Assembly (NCBI RefSeq): GCF_900112185.1
Contig: NZ_FOKP01000013.1
Span: 1 to 64,000 of the forward strand
Length of the DNA: 64,000 nt
Reading direction: 5' to 3'
From: Allobosea sp. CRIB-10
Lineage (GTDB): Bacteria; Pseudomonadota; Alphaproteobacteria; Rhizobiales; Beijerinckiaceae
Below the pieces are notes generated by a model, which saw nothing but the letters and a program-made list of their open reading frames with translations, was not told the DNA's origin and did not search any database. Position 1 is the stretch's first letter, and each line of letters starts with the position of its first letter. The position numbers and the translations under genes were made by a program. Below, in pieces: positions 50,868 through 58,893 of this stretch.

Positions 50868-51152
50868 ATGATGTTCCAGCTTTTCAAGGTGATCGCCGAG
50901 AAAGTGCGCGAGCAGGCCGCCGACTATGCCGATGCACAGGCGCGCATCGGCCAGCGGACCGTCACCAGCGCGTTCGATCCATTCGGGCTGACGGCCATGA
51001 TGACGGAGCAATCGCCAGTTTCAACGCCGCCCGTCGGTACCGAGTTGTGTCCGCCCACGCTGAAGAGCGAGCGGCGCGTGCGACGCAACGCGCGCCCGGC
51101 CGAGAAGCGACGATTGCGCCAGCGCCAGCGCCCTGCCCTGAACTTCGCTTGA
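50868..51152 (+). CDS. Hypothetical basic protein
   Basis: I do not recognise this 94-residue protein. The N terminus (MMFQLFKVIAEKVREQAADYADAQ) is amphipathic. The middle is proline- and threonine-rich and the C-terminal 35 residues are strongly basic (RRVRRNARPAEKRRLRQRQR), which suggests nucleic-acid or membrane binding, although no family supports this. The ATG at 50868 follows AGGAGACGAAAGCC. A GGGTGCC/GGCACCC hairpin lies upstream at 50795-50810. Confidence 0.5.
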   Translation: MMFQLFKVIAEKVREQAADYADAQARIGQRTVTSAFDPFGLTAMMTEQSPVSTPPVGTELCPPTLKSERRVRRNARPAEKRRLRQRQRPALNFA

Positions 51153-51266
51153 CGATGACCCTTTGCACCGGGAAATTCGGTGCATGGTTGATTGCCGGGA
51201 CGCCGGATTGGCCGCCGCGCGAGACTTGGCCTCGCGCGGCAATACCGCAGCGGGGTGGTGGCGACC

Positions 51267-51470
51267 ATGACCAACCTCCTCCTTGGCTTCGCCGCCATCG
51301 CGACGCTGGCAGCATCGCTCTGGCTCGCTTTCGAGAACAATGCGGTGATGGCTCTGCCGCTGGCGATCGTGTTCGCCGGCCTCGTCCGCACCCTGGTTCG
51401 CCGAACCGCCCGCAGAGGCATCACCCCTGCCGCAGTCGCGCCGCCTGCGCATGACGATCGGCAGATGTGA
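51267..51470 (+). CDS. Small membrane protein
   Basis: The 67-residue protein begins MTNLLLGFAAIATLAASLWLAFE and has two hydrophobic segments (about 3-21 and 28-44). It ends in a basic C-terminal tail (RTLVRRTARRGITP). No family was recognised. The ATG at 51267 is in a weak ribosome-binding context; a longer frame from 51192 has no support. The gene ends 67 bases before tRNA-Pro. Confidence 0.5.
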   Translation: MTNLLLGFAAIATLAASLWLAFENNAVMALPLAIVFAGLVRTLVRRTARRGITPAAVAPPAHDDRQM

Positions 51471-51499
51471 ATCCCATGCGCATAGCGGCAATTGCCGCG

Positions 51500-51528
51500 T
51501 TGCATCGCCGCGGCCGGCCCTCTATAAG
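51500..51528 (+). promoter_or_regulatory. Promoter of tRNA-Pro
   Basis: TTGCAT (51500-51505) and TATAAG (51523-51528) are separated by 17 bases. The -10 box ends ten bases before the mature tRNA 5' end. Confidence 0.65.
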
Positions 51529-51537
51529 CCGTCGCGT

Positions 51538-51615
51538 CGGAGCGTAGCGCAGCCCGGTTAGCGCACTTGTCTGGGGGACAAGGGGTCGGAGGTTCGAATC
51601 CTCTCGCTCCGACCA
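51538..51615 (+). tRNA. tRNA-Pro (anticodon GGG)
   Basis: A cloverleaf folds from 51538 to 51615, with acceptor stem CGGAGCG/CGCTCCG, a D arm with AGCCCGGTTAGCGC, an anticodon stem CTTGT/ACAAG around loop CTGGGGG (anticodon GGG) and T arm GGAGGTTCGAATCCTC. CCA is encoded. A T-run (TTTTT) follows directly and would end transcription. Confidence 0.95.
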
Positions 51616-51872
51616 TTTTTCTCTGAAGTATCGATATCTTACGGACTAGCCTGCGAGGGCTGGCCAGCCGCTCGGCGGAGCAAGACCGCCGAAATGGCAG
51701 CTTCCCGGGCATAAGACGCGACAGATGTCCGCATCGCGCCCTGCCGCCCAGTGTCAGCCGGCCTTCATCAGCCACAGCAACCCATGCGCTCGTCCGGGCG
51801 CGCTCGCCCCCGGTTGGGATGACGACCCAACCGGGCACGCTGAATACGTGAGCTGATTGCCCGGCCGGGCCC
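51616..51872. other. Interval with a perfect hairpin, no gene seen
   Basis: No gene was found between tRNA-Pro and sugE. CCCGGTTGGG (51809-51818) pairs perfectly with CCCAACCGGG (51826-51835) around a seven-base loop; there is no T-run on either side. It could stabilise the 3' end of the sugE message. No integrase or attachment-site remnant accompanies the tRNA. Confidence 0.5.
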
Positions 51873-52187
51873 TCAAGAAACGAGCTTGAGCCCGACGATG
51901 CCGGCGACGATCAGCCCGATACAGGCAAGACGCAGCGCCGTCGCCGGCTCGCCGAACAGGATGATGCCGAGGGTGGCGGTGCCGATCGTGCCGATCCCGG
52001 TCCAGAGCGCATAGGCCGTCCCGAGCGGCAGGGTCTTCAGCGCGAGGCCGAGCAGGCCGAGGCTCACCACCATGCTGCCGACCGTCAGCAGGGTCGGGAT
52101 GAGGCGGGTGAAGCCGTGCGTGTATTTCAGCCCGATGGCCCAGCCGACTTCGAACAGACCGGCGAAGAGAAGATAAATCCAGGCCAT
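51873..52187 (-). CDS. sugE: Guanidinium exporter Gdx/SugE
   Basis: The 104-residue SMR-family protein has four membrane segments. Its N terminus [21 protein letters not shown] carries the catalytic Glu (E13) in the AGLFEVGW context that distinguishes the Gdx (SugE) subtype from EmrE, and [11 protein letters not shown] is the second signature. It exports guanidinium in exchange for protons as a dual-topology dimer. The ATG at 52187 has a GGAGGG site. The guanidine-II riboswitch candidate just upstream independently supports this substrate. Confidence 0.93.
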   Translation of the reverse strand: MAWIYLLFAGLFEVGWAIGLKYTHGFTRLIPTLLTVGSMVVSLGLLGLALKTLPLGTAYALWTGIGTIGTATLGIILFGEPATALRLACIGLIVAGIVGLKLVS

Positions 52188-52207
52188 GGCGGCCCTCCAT
52201 TGAGAAG

Positions 52208-52270
52208 GGCGGGGTCGTCCACGCCTAGGGGAAAAACGCGGGCGAAAAGGCCTGCGGAGGTCGTCCTCGC
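52208..52270 (-). promoter_or_regulatory. Guanidine-II (mini-ykkC) riboswitch
   Basis: On the minus strand, two hairpins with identical ACGA loops occur in order: GCGAGG-ACGA-CCTCCGC (52270-52254) and GGCGTGG-ACGA-CCCCGCC (52225-52208). Two hairpins with ACGR loops flanked by GG and CC define the guanidine-II riboswitch. The second hairpin ends about ten bases before the GGAGGG ribosome-binding site of sugE, fitting translational control. Confidence 0.85.
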
Positions 52271-52323
52271 CGGCTGATCTAGCGAGCCAGGGGCGAAGAT
52301 TCAAGTCGCCGGGTCTGCCGAAC

Positions 52324-52920
52324 TCAGCCGTCTTCGCCGGCGTTCGCGGTCGCCAGGGCGCCGTGCAGGAGGCGACGACACTCGATCAGCTCGGACAGCG
52401 TCGCCTTCAGGAAAGCAAGGTCGTCAGCCCCGACCAGCGGCTGCGCCGAGCGCGGCAGGGACGAGAGCAGCGCCTTGGCTGCGAAGCCCGGCTCGGCGAT
52501 CGCTGCAGGACGGGTGGGCTGAGCCGGCGGCATCGGCTCTGCGCGCGGATCAGCCATCCGGGCCGCTGCCGGCGAAGGAGCGGCCGTACGGCCGCCGACG
52601 ATCTCGCCGCCGCGGCCGATAGCCTGGACATGGCGCGGCCCCTGCTCCTTCAGGATGCGCTGCAGGCCCTTGATGGTGTAGCCCTCGCCATAGAGCAGGC
52701 GGCGGATGCCCTTGAGCAGCGCGACATCGTCGGGCCGGTAGTAGCGCCGGCCGCCGCCGCGCTTCAGCGGCTTGATCTGGGAGAAGCGCGTTTCCCAGAA
52801 ACGCAGGACGTGTTGGGGAATGTCGAGGTCTTCGGCGACCTCGCTGATGGTTCTGAATGCGTCTGGGCTCTTGCTATCCAATTCGGCCTCGTATCCGCCG
52901 TCGTGGAACTCCAGAGTCAC
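52324..52920 (-). CDS. MerR-family transcriptional regulator
   Basis: The 198-residue protein has a MerR-type helix-turn-helix (about 24-92; [25 protein letters not shown]) with the wing residues [20 protein letters not shown] variable alanine/proline-rich linker follows, then a C-terminal helix ([17 protein letters not shown]). No effector-binding domain or Cys metal site is seen. It starts in a GTGA 4-base overlap with ihfA (GTG at 52920) and is conserved in this position in many Hyphomicrobiales, so a housekeeping role is likely. A target is not known. Confidence 0.9.
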   Translation of the reverse strand: MTLEFHDGGYEAELDSKSPDAFRTISEVAEDLDIPQHVLRFWETRFSQIKPLKRGGGRRYYRPDDVALLKGIRRLLYGEGYTIKGLQRILKEQGPRHVQAIGRGGEIVGGRTAAPSPAAARMADPRAEPMPPAQPTRPAAIAEPGFAAKALLSSLPRSAQPLVGADDLAFLKATLSELIECRRLLHGALATANAGEDG

Positions 52921-53231
52921 TCCTCCTCACCTACGCCGTTCAGTCCGTTGATCCGCGCCTTCATCACGTTGGACGGCTTGAACACCATCACGCGACGCGG
53001 CTCGATCGGGACCTCGACGCCGGTTTTCGGATTACGCCCGATTCGCTCGCCTTTGTCGCGCACCACGAACGAGCCGAACGAAGACAACTTGACGTTTTCC
53101 CCGCGCGCGACAGCATCGCAGATCTCGTCCAGCACCGCCTCGACCAGCTTCGAAGACTCCGTCCGCGACAGGCCGATCTTCTGATAGACCGCCTCGCACA
53201 AATCGGCCCGCGTAATCGTTTGCCCCGCCAT
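52917..53231 (-). CDS. ihfA: Integration host factor subunit alpha
   Basis: The 104-residue HU/IHF-family DNA-bending protein has the IhfA-specific start [22 protein letters not shown]. The DNA-inserting arm is [20 protein letters not shown], followed by RRVMVFKPS. It pairs with IhfB, encoded elsewhere. The ATG at 53231 follows GGAGGAATTG, a strong site; a TTG further upstream at 53243 is less likely. It overlaps the merR gene by four bases, implying coupling. Confidence 0.95.
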   Translation of the reverse strand: MAGQTITRADLCEAVYQKIGLSRTESSKLVEAVLDEICDAVARGENVKLSSFGSFVVRDKGERIGRNPKTGVEVPIEPRRVMVFKPSNVMKARINGLNGVGEEE

Positions 53232-53433
53232 CAATTCCTCCAAGGCGTTTCTTTCAGCAGCGGCGTCCCCGTTAACCCTAGCCCCACCGGAGCCGGACGC
53301 TAGGCGGCGAGGCGACTGCGGTCAATCCTCGAAACACCCGCATAGGTTGAAAAACGCGGAAAATCCGCGCTGACGACCGCTAAGAAAATGTCATAAATCA
53401 AAAGCGCTTAGCTTAGGCAGACAATCCGGCCGC

Positions 53434-54402
53434 CTACCAGCGGATCAGCGCCGAGCCCCAGGTGAAGCCGCCGCCCATCGCCTCGATCAGCACGAGCTGG
53501 CCCGGCTTGATCCGGCCGTCGGCATGGGCCTCGGCGAGCGCCAGCGGAATCGAGGCGGCCGAGGTGTTGCCATGCCTGTCGACAGTGACGACGACCCGGT
53601 CCTCGCCGATGCCGAGCTTGTGCGCCGTGGCGTCGATGATGCGGCGATTGGCCTGGTGCGGCACGAACCAGTCGATGTCATCGCCGGAAAGCCCGGTCTC
53701 CTCGAAGGTATGACGTACCGTCTCGGCCAGGTTGATCACCGCGTGCTTGAAGACCTCGCGGCCCTCCATGCGCAGGAAGCCCACGGTCTTGGTCGAGCCC
53801 GGCCCGCCATCGACATAGAGCTTGTTGGCGTAGCGGCCATCGGAGCGGACATGGGTCGTCAGCACGCCGCGATCGGCGAGCGTGCCGGTGCCCTCCTCCG
53901 CCCGCAGCACCACGGCGCCGGCGCCGTCGCCGAACAGCACGCAAGTGGCCCGGTCCTCCCAGTCGAGAATGCGCGAGAAGGTCTCGGCGCCTATGACGAG
54001 CGCGGTCTTGGCGGCGCCGCTGGTCAGGAACTTGTCGGCGGTGGCGAGCGCGAAGACGAAGCCGGAGCAGACGGCCTGCAGATCGAAGGCGGCGCCTTGG
54101 GTGATGCCGAGCTCGGCCTGGACATAGGTCGCGGTGGCGGGGAACGTGTGGTCGGGCGTCGCGGTCGCGACGATGATGAGGTCGATCTCGCTCGCGGGGA
54201 TGCCGGCATCGGCGAGCGCAGCCTCAGCTGCCTTCAGGCCCACCATGCCGGTGGTCTCGCCGTCCGCCGCGATGTGGCGGGCGCGGATGCCGGTGCGCTG
54301 GACGATCCACTCGTCGCTGGTGTCGACCTTCGCCGCCAATTCGGCGTTGGTCATGATGCGCGCCGGCAGATAGGAGCCGCAGCCGCGCAGGACGGATCGC
54401 AT
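53434..54402 (-). CDS. fabH: Beta-ketoacyl-ACP synthase III
   Basis: The 322-residue FabH starts fatty-acid elongation by condensing acetyl-CoA with malonyl-ACP. The catalytic triad is intact: Cys in LQAVCSGF (near 113), His in [10 protein letters not shown] (near 245) and Asn in HGNTSAAS (near 275). The thiolase-fold GAGAVVL segment is normal. The ATG at 54402 ([13 protein letters not shown]) is the family start; the frame remains open to 54465 across a palindromic region. It lies 105 bases downstream of plsX on the same strand. Confidence 0.95.
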   Translation of the reverse strand: MRSVLRGCGSYLPARIMTNAELAAKVDTSDEWIVQRTGIRARHIAADGETTGMVGLKAAEAALADAGIPASEIDLIIVATATPDHTFPATATYVQAELGITQGAAFDLQAVCSGFVFALATADKFLTSGAAKTALVIGAETFSRILDWEDRATCVLFGDGAGAVVLRAEEGTGTLADRGVLTTHVRSDGRYANKLYVDGGPGSTKTVGFLRMEGREVFKHAVINLAETVRHTFEETGLSGDDIDWFVPHQANRRIIDATAHKLGIGEDRVVVTVDRHGNTSAASIPLALAEAHADGRIKPGQLVLIEAMGGGFTWGSALIRW

Positions 54403-54444
54403 TCTGGACAAGGACGTTTCTTCCCTACTCGCCCCGGAGCCCGC

Positions 54445-54474
54445 GCCGATCAGCTTGCATCGCAAGCGATCGGC
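54445..54474. repeat. Inverted repeat upstream of fabH
   Basis: GCCGATC-AG-CTTGC pairs with GCAAG-C-GATCGGC around ATC, giving a long nearly perfect hairpin between plsX and fabH. No T-run follows on the minus strand, so it is unlikely to be a strong terminator. Confidence 0.6.
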
Positions 54475-54507
54475 AAAGCGGTCTCCTATTTTGATCTGGA
54501 GACGGAT

Positions 54508-55602
54508 TCACCGATCAGATTGTTCAATCTGATCGGATCCGGCTCTAGCGACCTGTTGTGGCTCTGCCGGTGCTGCGCTGGGCCGCGCCGTCGCGGCGAC
54601 CATCTCGCGCACCTTCGCCATCAGATTCTCGCGCGCCATTTCGTAGCCGAGTTCGGTCGCGCTGGCGAACCCGACCGCATCCGTGCCGCCATGGCTCTTG
54701 ATCACGATGCCTTCCAGGCCGAGGAAAACGCCGCCATTGACCTTACGCGGATCCATCTTCTCCTTCAGCGCGAAGAAGGCGCCGCGGGCGAGAAGATAGC
54801 CGATTTTCGACATCAGCGAACGCCCCATCGCGGCCCGCAGATATTCGCCGATCTGCTTGGCCGTGCCCTCGGCCGTCTTGAGCGCGATGTTGCCGGTGAA
54901 GCCTTCGGTGACGACGACGTCGACCGTGCCCTTGCCGAGATCGTCACCTTCGACGAAGCCGTGATAGTCGAGATGCGGCAGGCCGCTCTCGCGCAGGATG
55001 CGGCCGGCCTCCTTGACCGCCTCGACGCCCTTGATCTCCTCGACCCCGACATTGAGCAGGCCGACACTCGGCCTGTCGATGTCGAAAACGACGCGGGCCA
55101 TGGCCGCGCCCATCACCGCAAGATCGACCAGATGCTGGGCGTCGGCGCCGATCGTGGCCCCGACATCGAGCACGACGCTCTCGCCGCGAACCGTCGGCCA
55201 CAAGCAGGCGATCGCCGGACGGTCGACCTGCGGCATCGACTTCAGGCAGAACTTCGACATCGCCATCAGCGCGCCGGTGTTGCCGGCCGAGACGGTGACG
55301 TCGGCCTCGCCGGTCTTGGTCGCGTCGATGGCGCGCCACATCGACGATTTGTAGCGGCCATAGCGCAGAGCCTGGCTCGGCTTGTCGTCCATCTTCACCG
55401 AGACCTCGGTGTGATGGAAGGTGGTGACCGCCTTGAGCTTCGGATGCGCATCCAGCAGCGGCGCGACCTCGCCCTCATTGCCGAAGATCACGAAGCGCGC
55501 GTCGGGACGGCGTTCGAGCGTGAGGGCGGCGCCCGGGATGACCACGGACGGGCCGTGATCACCGCCCATGGCGTCGAGCGCGATTGTAACCGGTCGTGTC
55601 AT
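54508..55602 (-). CDS. plsX: Phosphate acyltransferase PlsX
   Basis: The 364-residue enzyme makes acyl-phosphate from acyl-ACP for phospholipid synthesis. The N-terminal [27 protein letters not shown], and [17 protein letters not shown] motifs are diagnostic. The ATG at 55602 begins at the family start. Its last codons lie inside a perfect 26-base inverted repeat, giving the odd tail SDQIEQSDR that is probably not functional. It is followed by fabH and preceded by the DUF177 gene, the standard order for this pathway in alphaproteobacteria. Confidence 0.96.
   Translation of the reverse strand: MTRPVTIALDAMGGDHGPSVVIPGAALTLERRPDARFVIFGNEGEVAPLLDAHPKLKAVTTFHHTEVSVKMDDKPSQALRYGRYKSSMWRAIDATKTGEADVTVSAGNTGALMAMSKFCLKSMPQVDRPAIACLWPTVRGESVVLDVGATIGADAQHLVDLAVMGAAMARVVFDIDRPSVGLLNVGVEEIKGVEAVKEAGRILRESGLPHLDYHGFVEGDDLGKGTVDVVVTEGFTGNIALKTAEGTAKQIGEYLRAAMGRSLMSKIGYLLARGAFFALKEKMDPRKVNGGVFLGLEGIVIKSHGGTDAVGFASATELGYEMARENLMAKVREMVAATARPSAAPAEPQQVARAGSDQIEQSDR
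54511..54536. repeat. Perfect inverted repeat at the plsX 3' end
   Basis: CCGATCAGATTG and CAATCTGATCGG are perfect 12-base arms with TT between. The element covers the last codons of plsX except the stop, and shares GATCGG with the second hairpin 37 bases on. Confidence 0.7.
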
Positions 55603-55717
55603 GCGGTGGTGATCGATTCCAGGGGCTGCGCCCCCTGCCGGGGCGGCCGGGTGGGCGGCGGACAATAGCGGGTTGGACGCTCGCCGCAAGGGAAAGCACG
55701 GAGGTTTTCGCCAATCA

Positions 55718-56266
55718 TTACTCGCGCTTCAGCTGCAAGAGCGCCGCGAAAGGCGATTCGGCCGGCGTCTCGGGCGCCGGCTCGCTGAACGCCACGCCGG
55801 GCTTGCGCGGATAGGGATCGAGCGACAGCGCCAGGAATTCGAGGGTGACCGCCCCAAGATCGATCACGCCATCGACGATCGACTCCGGCGGCTCCTCCTC
55901 GTTGAGCAGCACCTCGATATCGATCTCGTCATCCTCGGACGGCTTCGCCATGGCGGCGATCTCGGCCTCAGGCGCGAAGTCGAGCTTGATCGGCACGTTG
56001 AGCTCGACCGGGAAGGGATCGAGCGTGACGACGCAGCTCTGGTGCAGGCTCGCCTTGATCACGCCCTCGAGCTTCACGCGCTCGCCATTTCGGGAGAGCG
56101 AATAACTCGCCTCCAGCGCCTCGACCGAGGCAACGCCGAGAAAGGCCGCGATCGCGGGCAGATCGGCCTGCTCCGGCACGACCTCGGCCGCGACCGGCCG
56201 CAGGGTGATGCTCTCGACGCGGATCGGGCGCCGTAGCGGCAACTGGTCTTGCTGGGACATGGTCAT
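55718..56266 (-). CDS. DUF177 (YceD-like) protein
   Basis: The 182-residue DUF177/YceD family protein is associated with 23S rRNA maturation in chloroplasts and bacteria and is usually encoded near rpmF or plsX. The core motif [27 protein letters not shown] has the conserved C near residue 78, followed by an acidic region ([10 protein letters not shown]). The DPYPRKPG motif near the C terminus is typical. The ATG at 56266 overlaps the stop of the upstream chaperone gene by four bases. No rpmF follows; plsX is 115 bases downstream. Confidence 0.9.
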   Translation of the reverse strand: MTMSQQDQLPLRRPIRVESITLRPVAAEVVPEQADLPAIAAFLGVASVEALEASYSLSRNGERVKLEGVIKASLHQSCVVTLDPFPVELNVPIKLDFAPEAEIAAMAKPSEDDEIDIEVLLNEEEPPESIVDGVIDLGAVTLEFLALSLDPYPRKPGVAFSEPAPETPAESPFAALLQLKRE

Positions 56267-56799
56267 GTGGTGATGCTGTCGGCGAAAGGCGGAAACAACG
56301 GATCCATGCTGAGGATATCGTCGAGCGAGCGCGTGGCCAAGGCGGAGGCAGCCGCATCGACATGGCGCGCGAGCGCTGGCGCGTCGATGCCCGGGGCGAT
56401 GTTGCGTTTCAAGGCTGTCTCGAAGGCGCCGGGCTCCTGTGCTGCCAGCGCCTCTTCATAGCCGCTGAGGCGACCGTAGAAGCTGCGGCCGATCTTCTTC
56501 ATCCGCTTCGGCACGGCGATATCGCTGATTCCACCTTGCCGGAAGCCGAGTTCCAGATAAGCGAAGCTGGCGTCGATCAGGTCCTGCGCCATATCGGCCG
56601 CCGGGGCCGGCAGGTCGCGCAGGCGGCGCAGCACCAGAAAAAGATGCAGCGTCAACGCCTCGAAGCGCCCCTCGAACTCGTCGGGAACCCCTCCTTGCAG
56701 ATAAAGAGCAGGCTCGCGCGAGGCATCGATGATGCGCTCCAGCAACGCATTGGCGGGCGCCATCCGCGCACGCTTCCTGCCGAACAGGCCGAAGATCAC
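56263..56799 (-). CDS. Ubiquinol-cytochrome c chaperone (CBP3-like)
   Basis: The 178-residue all-alpha protein of the CBP3/UQCC1 family assists assembly of cytochrome b in complex III. Features are an N-terminal RIIDASREPALYLQGGVPDEFEGRFEALTLHLFLVL (spanning a normal helix pair), DMAQDLIDASFAYLELGFRQ and KRMKKIGRSFYGRLSGYE. The GTG at 56799 follows GAGGTAAGGCT and begins the family N terminus. It overlaps the DUF177 gene by ATGA. Divergent bamE starts 118 bases away. Confidence 0.9.
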   Translation of the reverse strand: MIFGLFGRKRARMAPANALLERIIDASREPALYLQGGVPDEFEGRFEALTLHLFLVLRRLRDLPAPAADMAQDLIDASFAYLELGFRQGGISDIAVPKRMKKIGRSFYGRLSGYEEALAAQEPGAFETALKRNIAPGIDAPALARHVDAAASALATRSLDDILSMDPLFPPFADSITT

Positions 56800-56916
56800 A
56801 GCCTTACCTCGCTTTTCCCGACTTGCCTTGCCAAAGCCATGCTCGGGCGTTACGCCAAGCGCACCCACCCTGACAAGCGCGGTCGCTCCGCGCGCCTTCC
56901 CTCGGATCCGCCACGA

Positions 56917-57411
56917 ATGACTGCTCCGACCCGCCGTACCGTCCTGATCGGCTCGCTGGCCGCCGCGCTGCCGCTGGCCGGCTGTGGCACCGCCACCAAT
57001 CTCGGCTTCCGCACCCCGACCTCGGCCGGCCTCAACGAGGAGTTCACCCGCGGCTTCGTCATGGACGAGGAATTGATCGCCAAGGTGAAGGTCGGCATGG
57101 ACGTTCAAACGGTGCTGACCACGCTCGGCACGCCGTCGACGACCTCGACCGTCGGCAACCGCACCTTCTATTACATCAGCCAGACGGTGCGCCGCCGCTT
57201 CCAGTTCCAGGACTTCCAGGTGATCGACCAGAAGGTGTTGGTGATCTATTTCAACAAGGGCTTCAAGGTCGAGCGCATCGCCAATTACGGCCTGCAGGAC
57301 GGGGTGATCTTCGACTTCATCAGCCGCACCACCACGACCGGCGGCGAAGAGCAGAGCTTCCTGCGCAACCTGTTCCGCGGCGTCACCAAGTTCACGCCGT
57401 TCGGCGCCTGA
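56917..57411 (+). CDS. bamE: Outer membrane assembly lipoprotein BamE
   Basis: The 164-residue lipoprotein has a signal peptide ending in the lipobox LAGC (Cys near residue 23) and a BamE/SmpA domain. The pattern VKVGMDVQTVLTTLGTPSTTS is followed by an aromatic FYYIS strand. It is an accessory part of the BAM complex that inserts outer-membrane beta-barrels. The ATG at 56917 begins the signal; frames open upstream have no support. A strong terminator follows at 57439. Confidence 0.9.
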   Translation: MTAPTRRTVLIGSLAAALPLAGCGTATNLGFRTPTSAGLNEEFTRGFVMDEELIAKVKVGMDVQTVLTTLGTPSTTSTVGNRTFYYISQTVRRRFQFQDFQVIDQKVLVIYFNKGFKVERIANYGLQDGVIFDFISRTTTTGGEEQSFLRNLFRGVTKFTPFGA

Positions 57412-57438
57412 CGGGCGTTGTTTCTCGCCAGATGCGAA

Positions 57439-57469
57439 AGCCCCGCGGCGCCGCCGCGGGGCTTTTTTT
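57439..57469 (+). terminator. Rho-independent terminator after bamE
   Basis: AGCCCCGCGGC and GCCGCGGGGCT pair perfectly (11 base pairs, 3-base loop) and are followed by TTTTTTG. It lies 28 bases after the bamE stop. Confidence 0.9.
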
Positions 57470-57491
57470 GCTTTGGGGCGGCGCCGGCTCT

Positions 57492-58412
57492 TCAGGCCCG
57501 CTCGGACTTTCGCTCCGGCAGCGTCATCGCGAACACGCCGACGATCACCAAAGCGAGGCCGGCCCAGGCGGTCGGGCTCAGGCGCTCGCCAAGGACGAGA
57601 ACGCCGATGGCGACGCCGGTGGGCACGCGCAGATAGGCGACCGAGGTCGTCCCGACCGTGCCGAGCCGGTCGATCAACCGGAAATAGAGGATGAAGGCGA
57701 GCGCCGTCGAGAACACCGAGAGCGCCAGCAGCGCCTGGATCGATCCGGCCGAGGGCGTGAGCGTCCAGGGGCGGTCGACGAGCAGGCTGAAGGGGATCAG
57801 GATCACGGCGCCGCAGATCAGCGAGCCGGCGGCCGGCATGATCGGGTCGAGCCCCTTGAAATTGCGCCCGAACAGCGCCGCGCCGCCATAGCAGGCCGCC
57901 GCGACCACGAGGGCGAGCTGGGCCCAGAGCTCGCGGCCGAAGCCCGACAGCGCCTCGACGCCGATGATCAGGCAGACCCCGAGCATGCCGGCGGCGACGC
58001 CGAGGAGCTTGCGGCCAGCGGCTGCCTCGGATCGGAAGAGCAGCAGGCTGAGCAGGAAGGCGAAGATCGGCGAGCCGGCGTTGAGGATCGTGGCGAGGCC
58101 GGCATCGACGCTGGTCTCGGCCCAGGCGATCAGCGTGAACGGCACGGCGCTGTTCAGACAAGCCTGGATCAGGAAGCGCCGCCAAACGACGGGATCGCGC
58201 GGGAGCTTCAGCCCGCGCAGGCGAATGACGACGAGAAGGAGCGCGCCGGCAATCAGCGTGCGCGCCGCGATCAGGGTCAGCGGCGGGATCGTCTCGACCC
58301 CGAGCTTGATGAAGCTGTAGGAGGCGCCCCAGAGCGTCGCCAGCAGGAGCAGACAGGCAAGGTCGGTCAGGTGCCCCGATCGTGCGGTGGCGGAAGCGGC
58401 TGGGGTGGTCAT
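57492..58412 (-). CDS. EamA-family (DMT) transporter
   Basis: The 306-residue protein has ten membrane segments in two EamA repeats (about 15-145 and 160-295). It begins LACLLLLATLWGASYSFIKLGVETIPP, the typical first helix with a conserved WG. It is an exporter of metabolites such as amino acids or an unknown solute. The ATG at 58412 is followed by a Thr/Ala-rich N terminus; GGAGGACCAG lies upstream. The gene ends convergent to bamE beyond the terminator. Confidence 0.9.
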   Translation of the reverse strand: MTTPAASATARSGHLTDLACLLLLATLWGASYSFIKLGVETIPPLTLIAARTLIAGALLLVVIRLRGLKLPRDPVVWRRFLIQACLNSAVPFTLIAWAETSVDAGLATILNAGSPIFAFLLSLLLFRSEAAAGRKLLGVAAGMLGVCLIIGVEALSGFGRELWAQLALVVAAACYGGAALFGRNFKGLDPIMPAAGSLICGAVILIPFSLLVDRPWTLTPSAGSIQALLALSVFSTALAFILYFRLIDRLGTVGTTSVAYLRVPTGVAIGVLVLGERLSPTAWAGLALVIVGVFAMTLPERKSERA

Positions 58413-58514
58413 CTGGTCCTCCTGGAGACGGGCGGACCATGACAGGCGGCGGCGGGCTCGTCGTTCGGGAACGCTACGGTGGCGGCCGTAGGCTCCTAAA
58501 GCCTCGGCAATCGT

Positions 58515-58787
58515 TCAGCGAAGCAAAGCCAGCACGGCGATCACCACCGCGATCCAGAAGAGCAGGCCATACCAGCCGGCCATTGTCGCCTCGAGCTGGC
58601 GGGAACCGTCGGGGTTGCGCGAAAAACCGAACCAGTTATGCCGTCGCGGCTCGGCTCGAAGAGGCTGCACGCGAATGCACCCGAAGGTCAGAAGTGGAAC
58701 GAGCAGGCGCGCGGTCGTGTAGCCGAGCGCATCCAGAAGGATGCCTCCGATCAAATCTATCACGTCGATGCTCCGAATTTGATTCAA
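58515..58787 (-). CDS. Hypothetical membrane protein
   Basis: I do not recognise a family for this 90-residue protein. It has two hydrophobic parts, a weak one near 10-35 and a strong C-terminal membrane segment (about 69-88, AGWYGLLFWIAVVIAVLALL). Between them is a polar, basic stretch (RAEPRRHNWFGFSRNPDG). The coding case rests on the clean C-terminal segment; the start at 58787 is uncertain. The gene lies between hppA and the EamA gene on the same strand. Confidence 0.5.
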   Translation of the reverse strand: MNQIRSIDVIDLIGGILLDALGYTTARLLVPLLTFGCIRVQPLRAEPRRHNWFGFSRNPDGSRQLEATMAGWYGLLFWIAVVIAVLALLR

Positions 58788-58838
58788 GCGGCTGAGAACT
58801 TGAATCTCGTTCGCCTTCCAAGCCGTTCACAACACAAT

Positions 58839-58867
58839 GAAAAACCCCGCGGATCGCTCCGCGGGGC
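58839..58867 (-). terminator. Rho-independent terminator after hppA
   Basis: On the minus strand CCCCGCGGA and TCCGCGGGG pair around a 4-base loop and are followed by TTTTTC. It lies 27 bases after the hppA stop. Confidence 0.85.
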
Positions 58868-58893
58868 CAGGCTTCCAAAGATCGCCGCCGTGC

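Noticed and set aside
51538-51872. tRNA-Pro as an integration site of a mobile element
   Set aside because: No integrase, duplicated tRNA 3' end or base-composition change follows.
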